Shown: positions 1-4,821 of the stretch, one piece after another | Numbering within the stretch: the first letter of the stretch is position 1 | How the letters are laid out: every line of letters begins with the position of its first letter | Source of the DNA: Patescibacteria group bacterium | GTDB taxonomy: Bacteria > Patescibacteriota > Patescibacteriia > 2-12-FULL-60-25 | Direction: 5' to 3' | Length of the DNA: 5,994 nt | Assembly: GCA_018817245.1 (NCBI GenBank) | Contig: JAHIUG010000124.1 | Coordinates: 1 to 5,994, forward strand | The notes under the pieces: model-generated | The model's input: only the letters and a program-made list of their open reading frames with translations | Databases searched by the model: none | Told to the model about the DNA's origin: nothing | Made by a program: the position numbers and the translations under genes

Positions 1-44
1 TTATTATCCAATCGCAATTAATTAAGAGTTCGAATCAAATATCC

Positions 45-90
45 AAAAACCCACCAAAAAGCTCCTATCGGCAATTATTGGTGGGTTTTT
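45..90 (+). terminator. Rho-independent terminator of an upstream gene outside the window
   Basis: A perfect 13-bp inverted repeat (AAAAACCCACCAA at 45-57 and TTGGTGGGTTTTT at 78-90) encloses a 20-nt loop, and the T-rich 3' arm continues to about 96. The CCCACC/GGTGGG core followed by a T-run on the + strand is the usual form of an intrinsic terminator. It would end a + strand transcript entering from the left. The A-run on the left arm means it could also work weakly on the other strand. Bases 1-44 show no recognisable gene end. Confidence 0.8.
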
Positions 91-146
91 TATTTTGTTG
101 TTTTCGGATTTTAAATGGTGCATCCATGAGTTGAATACACATCCTA

Positions 147-155
147 TGGTATAAT
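147..155 (+). promoter_or_regulatory. Extended -10 promoter for the Wzy_C/TPR gene
   Basis: TGGTATAAT is a perfect extended -10 element (TGN plus TATAAT, the hexamer at 150-155). No good -35 lies 16-18 nt upstream; TTGAAT at 131-136 is too close, with a 13-nt spacer. Extended -10 promoters often do without a -35. Transcription would start near 162, giving a leader of roughly 58 nt that contains the heptamer repeat at 187-214. Confidence 0.65.
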
Positions 156-186
156 TTTATTCGATTAGCCAAATACAGTTATTTTT

Positions 187-214
187 AACTTTTAACTTTT
201 GACTTTTGACTTTT
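187..214 (+). repeat. Four tandem 7-nt repeats (RACTTTT) just before the start codon
   Basis: Four head-to-tail heptamers, AACTTTT, AACTTTT, GACTTTT and GACTTTT, end 5 nt before the ATG at 220. They occupy the place where a ribosome-binding site would sit and contain no purine-rich Shine-Dalgarno motif. In the mRNA the stretch would be U-rich and probably unstructured. Confidence 0.85.
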
Positions 215-219
215 TAAAT

Positions 220-2685
220 ATGGATACAAATTTAGGGGCAGTTCTCGAAACGCCCGCATCAGAGATTAAGACAAGACCCAAATTAGCTCACTGGCTGGGA
301 AAACTTACCAATATTTGTATTTACCTATCAGTAGCTTTGATTCCATTGTTTTTTACTCCAGCAACTCTGGATGTATTAGAACTTAACAAGCAGACACTCT
401 TGGTTATTTTAACCGGTATAGCACTTCTTACTTGGATCGGCCAGGCAATCAGCGAGCGAAAGTTCTCATTATCAAGATCATGGTTGCATTTGGTTGTAGT
501 TGTGTTCTTGGCTTCTTATCTAGCGGCCTCATTTTTTTCGCTAGACCGGTATCTTTCATTTGTAGGTAACTATGGTCAGATGCAGTGGGCTTTTCTAAGC
601 TTAGTGGCATTTGTGGTTTTCTATTTTATTGTTGTTAACACCACACGAACAACCACAAAACTTTATAATTTAGTTTTAGCGTTTTTAGCTTCCTCAACAA
701 TTGTTGGTATTTTGGGATTTTTACAACTTGTTGGAATTTATCCTTTCGGATGGATGGGAGAGTTTACACGAAGTAGCGTTTTTAACACTGTCGGCACCAT
801 TAATTCTTTGGGGGTTTATATGACATTGCCGCTTATCATGGCTGTGTCACTCACGGTCTTGGGGTGCAAGGACAAAGAGTGTGTTTTAGGACAGCTTAAT
901 AAGCGAAGCAGGTTGGCAAAGATTTTGGTTTGGATATCTTTATTAGTGGGTTTATTGGTCGCAGTTGTTGTAGATTATTGGGTTGTATGGGCAACGATCC
1001 TATTTGGCACCGCGCTACTCGTAATTATTCCTTCTATAAGAACACGACGCATCGAGCGTTCAATAAAGATAATTATTCCGGCAGCATTGGTTGTTCTGTC
1101 TGTGTTGCTTTTAATCTTCCGAACACCAATAAATTTAAACTTGCCGTCTGAAGTCGCTCCGTCCTCATCAACTTCGTGGAACATCGCCAAACAGACACTT
1201 CAAGAGAAGCCGTTATTTGGTTCAGGACCGGGAACATGGATTTACGATTATGCAAAATATCGTCCGGCATCTATCAATCTTTCGCGCTTCTGGACAGTTC
1301 GCTTTGAACGAGGTTTGTCGAACTTTCTGACTTCTTTAGCTACACTTGGTTTGGTTGGTGTGGCTTTTTGGCTGGTTCTAATCATTTCGGCAGTTGCTAA
1401 AAGTGCAAGTTATCTAATTTTGGAAAAAAATGATGATGCTTGGCAGGCTTATTTAACAGTCTTTACGGGCTGGGTCTCAATAGTGTTTATTTCATTATTT
1501 TACAATTATAATTTTACACACCATTTTGCATTTTGGCTGTTACTTGCTTTGCTTGCATCTTTGTTGGCAAAGGGGAGACTGGTTTGGGATGCTAAAAAGT
1601 CTGTTGTTAATTCCTCAGCGCTCTCCTTAGTCTTCATATTCTTATGTGCAATTGGTGTATCGACTTTATGGTTATCCGGTCAGCGATTGGTGGCAGACGC
1701 AAAATATTCTCAGGCTGTTAATGCATTTAGGCAAGGTCAGGCAATCCAAAAATCAATCGATTCGTTAGTCAGCGCAGTAACATTAAATCGCTGGAATGAT
1801 GTATATCATCGTAATTTATCTCAGGCTTACCTTGTACGTGCAGGGCAAGAAATGCAGGCTGCTCCCAGCGCAGAGCGCGCCAAAAAAATTAACGATTCAA
1901 TTACAGGTTCTGTTGATTCAGCAAAGCTTGCAAGCGAGATAGTCCCTACTAACGTGGATAACTGGTCTAATTTCGCGCTTATTCTTCAATCAATAACCTC
2001 TTTTACGAGAGGAGCGGATGAGCGAGCCATCGAGCTGTATAAGGAAGCCTTAAAACGAGAGCCTAACAATCCCGTTTTTTATAATGAAATTGGTAAGTTG
2101 TACCTGTTGCGATCAGATGCCTATAGACAGCTTTTGCAGGCAGACGATACGGAAGTGGTAAAACAAGCGAACGAGAATATTAAATCTGAATTGGAAAATG
2201 CATTTGAAGCTTTGAACACGTCTATTCAATTGAAGCAAGATTATGCTCCGGCGCATTATAATCTTGGGTTGGTTTATGAGCGTCAAGGAAGACTGCAGGA
2301 CGCTATCGTTAAACTCGAACAAGTTATTGGGGCTGACTCGCAGAATGTTGGCATAGGATTCCAGTTGGCGATTTTGTACTACCGAAACAATGAAAAGGAT
2401 AAATCACTTGATGTGTTAGAACAGATAGTAATATTGCAACCCAATTATTCAAACGCGAGGTGGTATCTATCAGCGCTATATGAAGAGAGGGGTGAATATG
2501 ATAAAGCCATTGCTCAAATAAATAAGGTTTCAGAATTGAATCCAGGCGATCAAATAGTTCTGCAGCGTTTAGACTTTCTGATCGATTTGCGCGATCGTCG
2601 TGCTTCGCCGGAACCAGTAGGTTTGTTAGAGCCTCTTGAACAAGAAATCAACGGACCGACAGAACAAAACGAAGTTCGACAATAG
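220..2685 (+). CDS. O-antigen ligase-like (Wzy_C family) membrane protein with C-terminal TPR repeats
   Basis: Encodes 821 aa from the ATG at 220. The frame is open from a TTG at 199, but that codon lies inside the heptamer repeat and is an unlikely start. About 12-13 hydrophobic segments span residues 31 to 487 (for example 31-48, 88-107, 122-140, 148-173, 190-214, 234-271, 282-300, 368-399, 434-451, 466-487). The long loop at about 301-367 has the Wzy_C hallmark PLFGSGPGTW (331-340) and ends in RFERGLSNFL before the next helix. The C-terminal 250 residues are soluble and TPR-like, clearest at 599-631, 676-709, 710-743 and 744-776, followed by a polar tail. Family members are integral membrane glycan ligases, polymerases or protein O-glycosyltransferases that use lipid-linked sugars. 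The precise acceptor cannot be told from sequence. The HN pair common in this loop reads SN here. The gene appears monocistronic, with its own promoter and terminator. Confidence 0.85.
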   Translation: MDTNLGAVLETPASEIKTRPKLAHWLGKLTNICIYLSVALIPLFFTPATLDVLELNKQTLLVILTGIALLTWIGQAISERKFSLSRSWLHLVVVVFLASYLAASFFSLDRYLSFVGNYGQMQWAFLSLVAFVVFYFIVVNTTRTTTKLYNLVLAFLASSTIVGILGFLQLVGIYPFGWMGEFTRSSVFNTVGTINSLGVYMTLPLIMAVSLTVLGCKDKECVLGQLNKRSRLAKILVWISLLVGLLVAVVVDYWVVWATILFGTALLVIIPSIRTRRIERSIKIIIPAALVVLSVLLLIFRTPINLNLPSEVAPSSSTSWNIAKQTLQEKPLFGSGPGTWIYDYAKYRPASINLSRFWTVRFERGLSNFLTSLATLGLVGVAFWLVLIISAVAKSASYLILEKNDDAWQAYLTVFTGWVSIVFISLFYNYNFTHHFAFWLLLALLASLLAKGRLVWDAKKSVVNSSALSLVFIFLCAIGVSTLWLSGQRLVADAKYSQAVNAFRQGQAIQKSIDSLVSAVTLNRWNDVYHRNLSQAYLVRAGQEMQAAPSAERAKKINDSITGSVDSAKLASEIVPTNVDNWSNFALILQSITSFTRGADERAIELYKEALKREPNNPVFYNEIGKLYLLRSDAYRQLLQADDTEVVKQANENIKSELENAFEALNTSIQLKQDYAPAHYNLGLVYERQGRLQDAIVKLEQVIGADSQNVGIGFQLAILYYRNNEKDKSLDVLEQIVILQPNYSNARWYLSALYEERGEYDKAIAQINKVSELNPGDQIVLQRLDFLIDLRDRRASPEPVGLLEPLEQEINGPTEQNEVRQ

Positions 2686-2690
2686 AGCGA

Positions 2691-2716
2691 AAAAAGACGC
2701 CAAGCGGCGTCTTTTT
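2691..2716 (+). terminator. Rho-independent terminator after the Wzy_C/TPR gene
   Basis: A perfect 11-bp stem (AAAAAGACGCC at 2691-2701, GGCGTCTTTTT at 2706-2716) closes a 4-nt AAGC loop and ends in five T. It starts 5 nt after the TAG stop, so it separates this gene from the tRNA unit. The A-tract on the left arm makes it plausibly bidirectional. Confidence 0.93.
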
Positions 2717-2718
2717 GG

Positions 2719-2747
2719 TTGACGTGCCAGTAACAATATGGCATGCT
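2719..2747 (+). promoter_or_regulatory. Possible promoter of the tRNA unit
   Basis: TTGACG (2719-2724, five of six matches to the -35 consensus) is followed after 17 nt by CATGCT (2742-2747, three of six), with a TGG at 2739-2741 that fits an extended -10. The start point would fall just before 2761. The spacing is right but the -10 is poor. A 5-bp inverted repeat (TGCCA at 2725-2729, TGGCA at 2739-2743) also lies here and may be chance. Confidence 0.35.
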
Positions 2748-2760
2748 CTGTTTCGCACAA

Positions 2761-2813
2761 GGGCCCTTAGCTCAGTTGGTAGAGTGTCCCGATAGCTATC
2801 GGGAAGGTCGTCG
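2761..2813 (+). pseudogene. Degenerate tRNA-Ala copy with palindromic anticodon arm and no 3' half
   Basis: The first 24 nt (5' acceptor strand, D-arm up to GAG) are identical to the start of the intact tRNA-Ala at 2836. AGGTCGTCG at 2805-2813 matches that tRNA's variable loop and the start of its T stem. Between them the anticodon arm is replaced by an 18-nt perfect palindrome, and after 2813 similarity stops. The 22-nt tail to 2835 holds only a 4-bp hairpin (GTGT at 2813-2816, ACAC at 2822-2825) where the T arm should be. It has no sequence able to pair with GGGCCCT and no CCA. It therefore cannot form a tRNA. Its start lies 75 nt before the intact tRNA, the size of one gene, so an old tandem duplication is the simplest origin. 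Confidence 0.8.
2787..2804. repeat. 18-nt perfect palindrome TCCCGATAGCTATCGGGA
   Basis: The sequence equals its own reverse complement over all 18 bases. It sits exactly where the degenerate tRNA copy should have its anticodon arm. As RNA it would fold as UCCCGA / UAGCUA / UCGGGA, a 6-bp stem with a 6-nt loop, unlike the canonical 5-bp stem and 7-nt loop. The GATAGCTATC core looks like a dispersed genomic palindrome, but only one copy is present in this window. Confidence 0.85.
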
Positions 2814-2835
2814 TGTACTTCACACAATTTAACAT

Positions 2836-2911
2836 GGGCCCTTAGCTCAGTTGGTAGAGCGCTTCCATGGCATGGAAGAGGTCGTCGGTTCGAGACCGTC
2901 AGGGTCCACCA
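2836..2911 (+). tRNA. tRNA-Ala, anticodon GGC
   Basis: A 76-nt cloverleaf with encoded CCA. The acceptor stem pairs GGGCCCT with AGGGTCC and contains the G3:U70 wobble that identifies alanine tRNAs, followed by discriminator A73. The D arm is GCTC-AGTTGGTA-GAGC. The anticodon arm is CTTCC-ATGGCAT-GGAAG with anticodon GGC, reading GCC and GCU codons. The T arm is GTCGG-TTCGAGA-CCGTC, with one U50:U64 mismatch in an otherwise normal stem. The gene follows a broken copy of itself and is followed by a terminator, so both would be in one transcript if the promoter at 2719-2747 is real. Confidence 0.96.
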
Positions 2912-2914
2912 TCA

Positions 2915-2943
2915 AAAAATAACGCGATACACGCGTTGTTTTT
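2915..2943 (+). terminator. Rho-independent terminator after tRNA-Ala
   Basis: A 12-bp stem with one G-U wobble pairs 2915-2926 with 2932-2943 around a 5-nt loop (2927-2931). The core is AACGCG/CGCGTT and the 3' arm ends in five T. It begins 3 nt after the CCA of the tRNA and closes the tRNA transcript. Confidence 0.8.
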
Positions 2944-2966
2944 GTTTGAATGAATATTTTTTATGC

Positions 2967-2975
2967 TTATCCACA
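2967..2975 (+). promoter_or_regulatory. Perfect DnaA-box sequence TTATCCACA
   Basis: TTATCCACA is identical to the strong DnaA-box consensus TTATNCACA. It lies between the tRNA terminator and the Cas2-like regulator. No second perfect copy occurs in the window; GGTGGATAA at 4693-4701 and 4734-4742 are one mismatch from its reverse complement. An isolated box could be a DnaA-regulated site, a titration site or chance. Nothing else here suggests an origin of replication. Confidence 0.35.
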
Positions 2976-2982
2976 GAATCAA

Positions 2983-3006
2983 CTAAATTTTGAACTTCAA
3001 ATTTAG
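2983..3006. promoter_or_regulatory. Imperfect dyad upstream of the Cas2-like regulator
   Basis: CTAAATTTTGAA (2983-2994) and TTCAAATTTAG (2996-3006) are inverted repeats around a single C, matching over 11 positions with one extra T in the left arm. There is no T-run after it, so it does not look like a terminator. It could be a protein-binding dyad; its AT richness raises the chance of coincidence. Confidence 0.35.
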
Positions 3007-3040
3007 AGCTATACCAAGCCACGAATCCGAACTCCATCCG

Positions 3041-3068
3041 CACAATTGACACGATCGCTTAAATTGTG
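3041..3068. promoter_or_regulatory. 28-bp dyad over a TTGACA element; candidate operator of the Cas2-like regulator
   Basis: Perfect 7-bp arms CACAATT (3041-3047) and AATTGTG (3062-3068) share a centre of symmetry (3054.5) with the inner palindrome CGATCG (3052-3057). In all, 11 of 14 symmetric pairs match. The left part contains TTGACA (3046-3051), a perfect -35 hexamer. The best 17-nt-spaced -10 (TAGCTG, 3069-3074) is poor, and TATAAG at 3075-3080 is too far from TTGACA and too close to the ATG at 3082. Autoregulation by the downstream winged-helix protein is an inference from position and symmetry. Confidence 0.5.
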
Positions 3069-3081
3069 TAGCTGTATAAGT

Positions 3082-3612
3082 ATGAGTAAAAAAAGGGGGA
3101 CAAGAGGAAGGAGATTTGGTTCTGAGCTTGGTTGGGCTATCTTGGAAGCAGTAGCTCAAGGAATTGATATATTTGAATATGCCGGTTCTATACCGAGAAA
3201 GCCGCTTGGTCAGCATCCGGATATTGTAAAAAGTTACGAGATAGAACGTGAGAGGCACCGTGTATATTCTGCTGCAAGTCGATTAAAGAAGCAGAAAATT
3301 TTACAATCAGTTCAAAAAAACCGAAAGCGAGAATTTAAACTGACTCGATTGGGTGAAGAACTTATTAAAGATTATAAGGATGAACAGCCGCCCAAATTAC
3401 CTCAAGGAAAGTTAACAGTAGTATCATATGACATACCTGAGAAGAATAAACATGCACGTCAGTCTTTTCGAAATTATTTAAGGTCAATGGGATTCATTCA
3501 ATTACACCGTAGTGTATGGACTTCTGATAGGGATTGGCACAATGGATTGAAAGCGAAAATACACGCTTTAGATCTTAACGAATGGGTTGCGGTTTTTGCT
3601 GGAGAGATGTAG
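3082..3612 (+). CDS. PaaX-like / Cas2-like protein with N-terminal winged helix
   Basis: Encodes 176 aa from the ATG at 3082. An upstream in-frame TTG at 3046 is part of the TTGACA element and is rejected as a start. Residues 1 to about 100 are basic and helical, with a winged-helix look (GSELGWAILEAVAQG, then SAASRLKKQKIL and a FKLTRLGEELIK wing-like segment). Residues 110-176 resemble a Cas2-type ferredoxin fold: LTVVSYDIPEKNKHARQSF with Asp117 in YDIP, then MGFIQLHRSVW (Ser144, Val145, Trp146). Such proteins are often labelled Cas2, but the layout matches PaaX-family transcriptional regulators, whose middle domain is Cas2-like. It is shorter than PaaX itself (about 316 aa in E. coli) and lacks the third domain. 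No cas1 or CRISPR array is nearby, so a DNA-binding regulator is more likely than spacer acquisition. ychF starts 18 nt downstream, suggesting a shared transcript. Confidence 0.75.
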   Translation: MSKKRGTRGRRFGSELGWAILEAVAQGIDIFEYAGSIPRKPLGQHPDIVKSYEIERERHRVYSAASRLKKQKILQSVQKNRKREFKLTRLGEELIKDYKDEQPPKLPQGKLTVVSYDIPEKNKHARQSFRNYLRSMGFIQLHRSVWTSDRDWHNGLKAKIHALDLNEWVAVFAGEM

Positions 3613-3630
3613 TCTCTGCAAAAAGATGTT

Positions 3631-4701
3631 ATGTCATTACAAATTGGAATTGTAGGTTTACCGAACGTGGGCAAGTCCACATTATTTTCAGCTATTACAA
3701 AACAGGCCGTAGATTGCGCTAATTTTCCATTTTGTACTATTGATCCGAATGTTGGGGTGGTTGAGGTTCCGGATGAGCGTCTTATTAAGCTGTCTGAAAT
3801 TTCTAAATCAAAAAAAACAGTGCCAACTACAGTGGAGTTTGTTGATATTGCGGGATTAGTTAAAGGTGCTGCTGAAGGTCAGGGGCTTGGTAATAAATTT
3901 TTATCACACATCCGCGAATGCGATGCTATCGCACAAGTGCTGCGTGTTTTTCAGGATCCGAATGTTATTCATGTTGATGGGGCTATTGATCCAATTCGTG
4001 ATACTGACACAATAGATACCGAGTTGGCTTTGGCGGATTTGGAGACTGTTACAAAACGGTGTCAGGGTTTGGAAAAACAATCCAAGGCGAACTCAGACAA
4101 AGCACTTGAAAAAGAATTGGCTGCTTTTACTCGCGCGAGGCTGGCGTTAGAAAAAGGAGAGCAACTAAGAAATTTGGATTTATCAGAGGATGAGATCAAG
4201 TCTTTACGCGGGTTGTCGCTCTTAACTCTAAAGCCAATGATTTATGTGGCTAACGTGAGCGAACAAGAATTGCAAAAAGAAGTGGAGCTAAATCTAAAAG
4301 GATCAGTTGTACCGGTTTGCGTAAAGATGGAAGCTGAGCTCGCCACCATGAGTGATGATGAAAGAAAAGAATATCTTGAAAGCTTTGGTCAGACACAGTC
4401 AGGTTTGGAGCGTTTGATCATAGAGGCATATAAAACTCTTGGTCTCATAACATTTTTAACTTCAGGAGAACCGGAAACTCGTGCATGGACAGTAGTTAAA
4501 GGATCAAAAGCGCCTCAGGCTGCTGGAAGGATTCATACGGATTTTGTTAAAAACTTTATTCGCGTTGAGGTCGTCAAGTATAAGGACTTTATTGAAAATG
4601 GTGGATGGAATGGTTGTAAAGAAAAAGGTCTGCTTAGAGTAGAAGGGAAAGATTACGTGATCCAGGATGGTGATGTATGCTATTTTAGAATCGGTGGATA
4701 A
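3631..4701 (+). CDS. ychF: Redox/ribosome-associated ATPase YchF (OLA1 family)
   Basis: Encodes 356 aa, close to the family's usual 363. YchF/OLA1 is an Obg-related P-loop NTPase that binds ATP rather than GTP, associates with ribosomes and is linked to translation and stress responses in the cytoplasm. Seen here: G1 loop GLPNVGKST (9-17), followed by the family segment NFPFCTIDPNVGVVEVPDERL; G3 motif DIAGLVKGAAEGQGLGNKFLSHIRE (from Asp72; His93 in the last part); and NVSE (208-211) in place of the GTP-specific NKxD, the signature of ATP preference. A helical coiled-coil insertion lies around 125-190. The C-terminal TGS domain runs from about 270 and contains the typical RAWTVVKGSKAPQAAGRIHTDF. 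No Shine-Dalgarno is visible before the ATG. The gene follows the Cas2-like regulator by 18 nt and is probably cotranscribed with it. No terminator follows. Confidence 0.96.
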   Translation: MSLQIGIVGLPNVGKSTLFSAITKQAVDCANFPFCTIDPNVGVVEVPDERLIKLSEISKSKKTVPTTVEFVDIAGLVKGAAEGQGLGNKFLSHIRECDAIAQVLRVFQDPNVIHVDGAIDPIRDTDTIDTELALADLETVTKRCQGLEKQSKANSDKALEKELAAFTRARLALEKGEQLRNLDLSEDEIKSLRGLSLLTLKPMIYVANVSEQELQKEVELNLKGSVVPVCVKMEAELATMSDDERKEYLESFGQTQSGLERLIIEAYKTLGLITFLTSGEPETRAWTVVKGSKAPQAAGRIHTDFVKNFIRVEVVKYKDFIENGGWNGCKEKGLLRVEGKDYVIQDGDVCYFRIGG

Positions 4702-4706
4702 AATAC

Positions 4707-4754
4707 GGTAGTAAATTCGGTTGTAGATTCAGTGGTGGATAAAGTAGTAAATTA
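4707..4754 (+). repeat. Four tandem degenerate 12-mers (RGTDGTRRATWM) after ychF
   Basis: Head-to-tail units GGTAGTAAATTC, GGTTGTAGATTC, AGTGGTGGATAA and AGTAGTAAATTA. They start 5 nt after the ychF stop, and a partial unit (GGTGGATAAAAT, 4693-4704) spans the stop codon itself. Read in the ychF frame past its TAA, the units translate as VVNS, VVDS, VVDK and VVNY, ending at a TAA at 4777. A similar two-unit block follows galU at 5684-5707. Confidence 0.7.
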
Positions 4755-4763
4755 TTTGAACAA

Positions 4764-4817
4764 CTTCGTAATTCGTTAAACCATTCGTAATATTCGTGGT
4801 GCATTCGTCAATTCGTA
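4764..4817 (+). repeat. ATTCGTA-type heptamer cluster upstream of galU
   Basis: Six near-copies of ATTCGTA start at 4764, 4771, 4783, 4792, 4803 and 4811, spaced 7-12 nt apart; five carry ATTCGT exactly. The last ends 4 nt before the galU start codon, leaving no room for a Shine-Dalgarno sequence. A related cluster follows galU at 5704-5763. No convincing promoter is seen in the 120-nt gap between ychF and galU. Confidence 0.75.
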
Positions 4818-4821
4818 ATCT

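Noticed and set aside
199..219. TTG at 199 as the start of the Wzy_C/TPR gene
   Set aside because: It lies inside the heptamer array and would add seven residues without family support; the ATG at 220 is simpler.
2761..2911. An integrative-element attachment site at the tRNA, given the direct repeat
   Set aside because: The duplicated part is the 5' half of the tRNA, whereas integrases usually duplicate the 3' end. The copies are only 75 nt apart with no integrase or cargo between them.
3046..3081. TTG at 3046 as the start of the Cas2-like gene
   Set aside because: It is part of the TTGACA element and the dyad, and the 12 extra residues (MTRSLKLCSCIS) do not look like part of the domain; the ATG at 3082 begins a typical MSKKRG basic N-terminus.
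2967..3081. An origin of replication
   Set aside because: Only one perfect DnaA box is present, there is no clear AT-rich unwinding element with iterated boxes, and dnaA/dnaN/gyrB-type genes are absent.
3082..3612. A CRISPR-Cas adaptation module suggested by the Cas2-like protein
   Set aside because: There is no cas1, no other cas gene and no direct-repeat/spacer array in the window, and the protein has an extra N-terminal DNA-binding-like half. The tandem repeats around galU are 7 and 12 nt long and lack unique spacers of regular length.
3603..3617. Small hairpin AGAGA/TCTCT across the stop of the Cas2-like gene as a terminator
   Set aside because: It has only 5 bp and no T-run, and ychF begins 14 nt later, so it is unlikely to end transcription.
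4708..4776. A separate small protein encoded by the 12-mer repeats after ychF
   Set aside because: There is no start codon with a ribosome-binding site of its own, and the related copy after galU lies in a different frame relative to its gene, so a noncoding repeat is more likely.
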